From an uncultured bacterium (lineage in GTDB: Bacteria; Bacillota; Clostridia; TANB77; CAG-508): a DNA stretch of 10,763 bases. The stretch spans positions 1 to 10,763 of the forward strand of contig CAJMLO010000040.1 of the NCBI GenBank assembly GCA_905214245.1, read 5' to 3'. The notes beneath the pieces were generated by a model. The model saw only the letters and a list, made by a program, of their open reading frames with translations, had not been told where the DNA came from and did not search any database. Shown here in pieces: positions 8,101 through 10,763 of this stretch (its first letter is position 1; each line of letters opens with the position of its first letter). A program made the position numbers and the translations under genes.

Positions 8101-10294
8101 ACTTGCAACAGGTGAAAGTGCATATATTTATCTAACATTCCAAGTAAATAAACAAAATGGAAAAGTTATATTAGATGGGGATAGTAGTCCAAAAATGAAT
8201 TATGCGGAAATTAATGGATATTCTACATATTACAGAGATGGAACAACATTACCTAATAACGTAACAAAAAATTCAAACAATATTGCTGGATTAATAGATA
8301 GAGATTCTAACCCAGGTAACTTAGTACAAAGTGATATTAATTCTGGAAATAGAACAGAAAAGAACTTTGAAGATGATACTGATAGAGCAAAAGCAATAAG
8401 AGTTATTATTGACGAAAGCGCAGTTAGAAAAGCAAATGGTACTGTATGGGAAGATGAAAGAACAGTTAAATCTGGAGATTCAATTGTTGGTGATGGTGTA
8501 AGACAAGATAATGAAAAGAAAGTTGCAGGAGTTACAGTTCAATTAGTTGAAAAAACTATTGATGGTAGAGAATACATTTGGCAAGAAACAACTACTGATG
8601 CTAATGGACATTATACATTTGAAAGCTATATACCAGGTGATTATGTAATTCGTTTCTATTACGGAAATACAGTAAACACAACCAAAATTAAAGGAAACAA
8701 CAATTACACATCAGGTGGACAAAATAGTGTATCATATAATGGTCAAGACTTTAAATCTACAACATATCAAAAAGGAATAACACAATCAAACTATACAGAT
8801 GAAGCTAATCGTTATACTGGATACAAAAATACAACAACACAAAACGAATCTGGAACATATGGATATGATATTTATGCCGCAGATAGCAATAAAAATAATG
8901 TATCTGATGCAAAAGATTTATGGACAACAAGTAATATTCCACAAATCACATACAAACCAAATACAACAGTAACCGAAAGAAAGGCAATTCATGGAAGACA
9001 AGCTGTAAATAGTTATAGTAGCAGTAATGTAACAAACCATAAAGCAGAAGTTTTAGCAAGTCCTTATGACACACCAAGTTATAATGGTACAAAATATACA
9101 AAAGCTGAAATGGATGCACTTGTAAATGAACTTATAAATAATACTTACATGACAGCTGAAACAGGAGTTATTGCAGTAGAATTTGAATATGATAGACAAC
9201 AAACAGATGGACTAAAAGCAACAGAAAATAATAGCAGTAATTCAAGTAAAAACTATGTTTCTAAAAACAATAGATATAATGGAACATATGAACTTGCCAA
9301 TATCGACTTAGGACTTTCAGAAAGACCTAAAGCACAATTAGAACTTGATAAATCTATATCAAATATTAAAGTAACACTTGCAAATGGTAGTGTACTATTT
9401 GATGTAAATAAAGCAGGTGATAATGTTATTTGGAAAGGTCATGAAGCATATGACTTAAATGCAAAAGTTGCAAAAGCTTTAACAGGTTACAAAAAATTAT
9501 CTGATAATTCAAAATATGAAGACTACTATAAAGACAATAACAAAAATAGATATTCATATAGAGAAGAAGTTAACAACATTGTAAAGAAATCTGATAAAGG
9601 TTTAGTACAATTAACAATGGATGAGGAATTGATGCATGGTGCTACAATAGAAATTAAATATAATGTTAAAGTTACAAACGTTGGAGAAACAGACTATGAA
9701 GGACAAAAATACTATTACTTAGCTGATAGCTCTGGAGCAACAGTTGTAACAACAGTAGCAAATCAAGTAGTTGATTATGTTGCAAATAACTTACAATTTA
9801 ATGGAGCCAATGCAGAAAATAATAAATGGACTGTAATAAATAATGCATCATTAATTACATCACAAAGTGCAGATAATGATAACAACTTAGTAAATCGTAG
9901 ATTAATCAATAATGTAAAACAATATAATACAACTGTTCAAACAGATGGATTAAACAAATCTTTGAAACCAGGCGAAAGTGCAGATAAGACAATAGTATTA
10001 ACACAATTAATTTCAACTGAAAATTCAAGTGATGATTTGACATATAGCAATATGGTAGAAATAGTAAAAACAAGCAACACAGTAGGTAGAAGAATGGCCT
10101 TCTCAGTAGTAGGAAACCAAGATCCAACACTAAGTGATGCATCAGAAGTTGACTCAAGTGTAGCTGAAAAAGTTGTTATATTACCACCATTTGGTAATAC
10201 ACATATCTTCTACATCCTAGGAGCAATAATTGCAGTAATATTAATTGCAGGAATTACATTTATCATTGTTAAAGTTAATAAGAAAAGAGAGTAA
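5150..10294 (+). CDS. giant surface adhesin with candidate N-terminal thioester domain and two SdrD-B/isopeptide-D2-like modules
   Basis: This 1714-residue protein is probably a cell-surface adhesin. A hydrophobic signal segment (residues 7-25) is followed by LAKYT. A candidate thioester domain (about 85-190) has IYCIEPG with Cys94 and KQRGIW with Gln170; such domains in Gram-positive adhesins form a Cys-Gln thioester that reacts covalently with target amines. A beta-rich region (about 245-383) follows, then a His/Cys cluster (385-424). Two large modules come next (460-1090 and 1094-1676). Each starts with a VWED strand of SdrD-B type and continues through a GL / FDLxxxK-like strand (Lys808; Lys1401) to a VVDY strand and N-x-A/V-E-I (Asn1017; Asn1634). 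The end is LPPFG (1678-1682), a transmembrane helix (about 1686-1706) and tail KVNKKRE. The protein is Tyr- and Asn-rich. It follows the previous gene after 25 bases and shares its C-terminal building block, so the two probably act together. The thioester call is moderate; surface location is strong. Confidence 0.85.
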   Translation: MNKKIIKSSMILILILMVIGSIYCLAKYTVSNKTTMSASSLQMSANNGSAGTLVAGEKNPNSYSYHTRTGEFEGDGNSTTAYKDPVYKDFQIYCIEPGTQLRYKHSISYSAAKSLDGNSYTRRCGTHAATPNDGDTTPPVFRENGTYTLPIAAAYIISDNPIGGWSKEKQRGIWNLRKSGLSGGLIIGNAESKQPGKNGDPQSSKYDQEAVDYANYDNSVRNSGLNPSDKTSIESVYTKVNQDSKEYTVGPFNLTYTNGIYGNKAFSGISEMTIVGYNSKKEVVRSDIKVKKFILKDTATGIYGSAVTPEYFEPDSSIKIDTSTQVYPSSGQDFQIVFDDPNAGLASDSQNRVTYISIKVKFKYMLANGQYTKLKVTKYTVKYNHDHTYFPHQDAYHSGCYTDEEGKRHHNIKYRDCHGCKTTCYLEASGQQYAAAMDAIRSVYEQEIEIGKQGGIKIATSMDLGGHVWEDGVATKETKADGVSNTQGDNIDKSLKNVKVTLYTSDGKIASLMSNPNESGITSEQIMNRVNPTYTDSEGNYLFEGLDPMKKYYVTFEYNGQIYLPTEYLNTENKQYSTVSEMVNAGLYNTNNWKITSKGTETVNDRNNYDNKFAEIGSYPENYNSSNSLGRTGSKNATFTQKDLMGYTLDGNGKYKQTTTQLIDGYLYDENGNETTTYKEGVISQRIRQYIQNNRKSPDANALKSIYSGIAGNDTEMWRKLQFIEDCKISSYTQGQGKNRDLYPVYSKFKINKKNYTTYKNARDAQNTSYDTKSEVLSGTTYRPIYPGQFFVNQGLWRRQEFDLAMRKDVYRSVMKINNKTVMYKYDKRSSDDKYWDINVRMSDYNSYYNTSYNREVYKTDYEYSSKDLNHPGADLEIYVTYKLTIRNQSQSIMSQVKEVVDYYDKDYKYRDDLSWVTYAGDGKSNSISDKEYYNAMVAENVSNNIKNARATNSATSSKYGASTHSDISKTYGTVYIRGLQNKKLATGESAYIYLTFQVNKQNGKVILDGDSSPKMNYAEINGYSTYYRDGTTLPNNVTKNSNNIAGLIDRDSNPGNLVQSDINSGNRTEKNFEDDTDRAKAIRVIIDESAVRKANGTVWEDERTVKSGDSIVGDGVRQDNEKKVAGVTVQLVEKTIDGREYIWQETTTDANGHYTFESYIPGDYVIRFYYGNTVNTTKIKGNNNYTSGGQNSVSYNGQDFKSTTYQKGITQSNYTDEANRYTGYKNTTTQNESGTYGYDIYAADSNKNNVSDAKDLWTTSNIPQITYKPNTTVTERKAIHGRQAVNSYSSSNVTNHKAEVLASPYDTPSYNGTKYTKAEMDALVNELINNTYMTAETGVIAVEFEYDRQQTDGLKATENNSSNSSKNYVSKNNRYNGTYELANIDLGLSERPKAQLELDKSISNIKVTLANGSVLFDVNKAGDNVIWKGHEAYDLNAKVAKALTGYKKLSDNSKYEDYYKDNNKNRYSYREEVNNIVKKSDKGLVQLTMDEELMHGATIEIKYNVKVTNVGETDYEGQKYYYLADSSGATVVTTVANQVVDYVANNLQFNGANAENNKWTVINNASLITSQSADNDNNLVNRRLINNVKQYNTTVQTDGLNKSLKPGESADKTIVLTQLISTENSSDDLTYSNMVEIVKTSNTVGRRMAFSVVGNQDPTLSDASEVDSSVAEKVVILPPFGNTHIFYILGAIIAVILIAGITFIIVKVNKKRE
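5401..5700 (+). other. candidate thioester domain (Cys94-Gln170) in the second surface protein
   Basis: The pair consists of aromatic-Cys-hydrophobic in IYCIEPG (Cys94) and Gln-x-x-Ile-Trp in KQRGIW (Gln170). Together with the intervening helix-like IAAAYIISDN (151-160), it matches the layout I know for Gram-positive thioester domains (block Cys, then block Q-x-x-I-W). The position at the far N-terminus of a long stalk also fits. The 76-residue separation is shorter than in the streptococcal examples, and Lys169 replaces the usual hydrophobic residue before the Gln, so this is a candidate rather than a certain call. Confidence 0.55.
6302..6421 (+). other. His/Cys-rich cluster in the second surface protein, possible metal site or disulfide knot
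   Basis: Within 40 residues (385-424) lie His385, His387, His392, His397, Cys400, His409, His410, Cys417, His418, Cys420 and Cys424. The Cys pattern is C-x16-C-x2-C-x3-C. The rest of the protein has only four other cysteines (24 in the signal segment, 94, 124 and 727). The cluster sits between the N-terminal head and the first stalk module. I do not recognise a named family. Confidence 0.6.
6527..8419 (+). repeat. SdrD-B plus isopeptide-D2-like module, copy 2 (first in protein 2)
   Basis: The order of motifs matches the module at the end of the first surface protein: GGHVWED, a SEGNYLFEGL strand, NQGL then FDLAMRKDV (Lys808), KEVVDY (Asp902), TGES, MNYAEI (Asn1017), and DRDSNPGN followed by FEDD. 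It is far larger: about 340 residues from the VWED tryptophan to the lysine, against 136 in the first protein. The extra Tyr/Asn-rich stretch (about 575-790) is unassigned. Confidence 0.6.
8429..10177 (+). repeat. SdrD-B plus isopeptide-D2-like module, copy 3 (second in protein 2)
   Basis: The motifs are NGTVWED, DANGHYTFESY and PGDY (SdrD-B-like, residues 1096-1170), then DLGL and AQLELDKSI (Lys1401), NQVVDY (Asp1542), KPGES, and SNMVEI (Asn1634). The DxDSxPGN tail seen in the other two copies is replaced here by a VGNQDP segment running into LPPFG and the membrane helix. About 200 unassigned residues separate the B-like part from the lysine strand. Confidence 0.6.
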
Positions 10295-10321
10295 AAGATT
10301 TTAGTTAATTTTTGAAATCAC

Positions 10322-10357
10322 AAAAACGAAGATTATTAAATTAATCTTCGTTTTTTT
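10322..10357. terminator. bidirectional intrinsic terminator between convergent genes
   Basis: A perfect 14-base inverted repeat (10322-10335 and 10342-10355) flanks the 6-base loop TTAAAT. The core pairs are CGAAGATTA with TAATCTTCG. It ends in seven T residues on the plus strand and begins with five A residues, which read as T on the minus strand, so it can stop transcription from both sides. It lies 28 bases after the stop of the operon and 14 bases past the stop of the convergent regulator. Confidence 0.9.
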
Positions 10358-10370
10358 GATTAAAATAGTA

Positions 10371-10763
10371 TTAATTAGTGTTTATCAGCTTTTTAATAGT
10401 ATCATATAAAATTGGCTTATATTCATCTATTGGAAGAGGCTCACTATATAAGATAGAGTTAAAACATGTTGAACTAACAAGCTCTATTATCATAAAAAGT
10501 GTTACATCTGGATTTTTAAGTGAAATATTATTTTCTTTTACGCCTTTTAAAAATAATTTGTAAATTCCATCTTCATCTTCTCCAGAATCCTCGTAAACTT
10601 TTCTAATTGTTTTACTATAAATTCCCCAAGATAAATTTTTTGAGATAAATTTTAATAGAGTAGGATTTTTTGTTAATTTATTTAACACAGAGTCTATGAT
10701 AAATATGACTTGATCAGATAAATCAGTAATATTTTTTTTTCTTAAAGCTGTTAGAGCATCTTT
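10371..10763 (-). CDS. TetR/AcrR-family transcriptional regulator, C-terminal part (5' end beyond window)
   Basis: The frame stays open from the stop at 10371 to the window edge, giving 130 residues with no start in view, so the gene is cut by the window. What is seen is all helical. Near the end it carries a helix pair around ELVSSTCFNSILYSEPLPID and EYKPILYDTIKKLI, which I recognise from the ligand-binding domain of clostridial TetR-type repressors. The N-terminal helix-turn-helix would lie outside the window. An in-frame GTG at 10686-10688 could mimic a start, but 25 coherent residues precede it. TetR proteins act as dimeric, ligand-released repressors, often of neighbouring efflux or metabolic genes. 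The convergent orientation and shared terminator give no reason to think it controls the surface operon. Confidence 0.75.
   Translation of the reverse strand, partial: KDALTALRKKNITDLSDQVIFIIDSVLNKLTKNPTLLKFISKNLSWGIYSKTIRKVYEDSGEDEDGIYKLFLKGVKENNISLKNPDVTLFMIIELVSSTCFNSILYSEPLPIDEYKPILYDTIKKLINTN

Noticed and set aside
7905..8135. 76-codon open frame on the plus strand inside the second giant gene
   Set aside because: It is an out-of-frame reading of a conserved module, low in complexity (Gln/Met/Ile-rich), with no family resemblance.
10378..10563. 61-codon plus-strand frame downstream of the terminator
   Set aside because: It is antisense to the TetR-like gene, which has recognisable family sequence across this stretch.
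10686..10688. GTG as start of the regulator gene
   Set aside because: The frame continues for 25 more plausible helical residues to the window edge, and a TetR protein needs its N-terminal DNA-binding part, so the GTG is an internal Val codon.
10732..10740. Nine-base A/T homopolymer in the regulator gene, possible phase-variation tract
   Set aside because: Runs of this length are expected by chance in such an AT-rich genome, and the frame is intact; there is no evidence of switching.

Overview
The window looks like the chromosome of an AT-rich Bacillota, most likely an anaerobic (possibly uncultured, gut-type) Clostridia member. The reasons are the low GC by eye, strong AGGAGG ribosome binding sites, a consensus sigma-A promoter, a TetR tail of a type familiar from clostridia, and two giant secreted surface proteins in a style common in clostridial genomes. 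The genus cannot be fixed from the sequence alone.

Layout: a sigma-A promoter (52-80) with a short leader drives two co-directional genes. The first (115-5124, 1669 aa) is a secreted, membrane-anchored beta-rich protein. It has a long unassigned N-terminal half, three tandem DUF11-like domains, one SdrD-B-like domain with a DxNxDG-type acidic loop, and a final isopeptide-D2/DUF11-like domain. The second (5150-10294, 1714 aa) starts 25 bases later and has no promoter or terminator of its own visible. It begins with a candidate thioester domain (Cys94/Gln170), followed by a beta-rich region and a compact His/Cys cluster. Two large copies of the SdrD-B plus isopeptide-D2-like unit follow, then a degenerate sorting-like LPPFG, a transmembrane helix and a basic tail. 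A bidirectional intrinsic terminator (10322-10357) separates this operon from a convergent TetR-family regulator on the minus strand (10371 to the window end), which lacks its N-terminal DNA-binding part here.

Interpretation: the two big genes probably form one surface-adhesion operon. Protein 2 resembles a stalked adhesin whose tip could bind covalently through a Cys-Gln thioester and whose stalk could be stiffened by Lys-Asn isopeptide bonds. Protein 1 shares the same C-terminal building block and may be a partner stalk or scaffold. No sortase, signal peptidase or pilus assembly gene lies in the window. Neither protein ends in a canonical LPXTG motif, so anchoring is by membrane helix or by an unusual sorting signal. 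Less than 120 bases of the window are intergenic apart from the 114-base leader, and no RNA genes, mobile elements or CRISPR arrays were seen.
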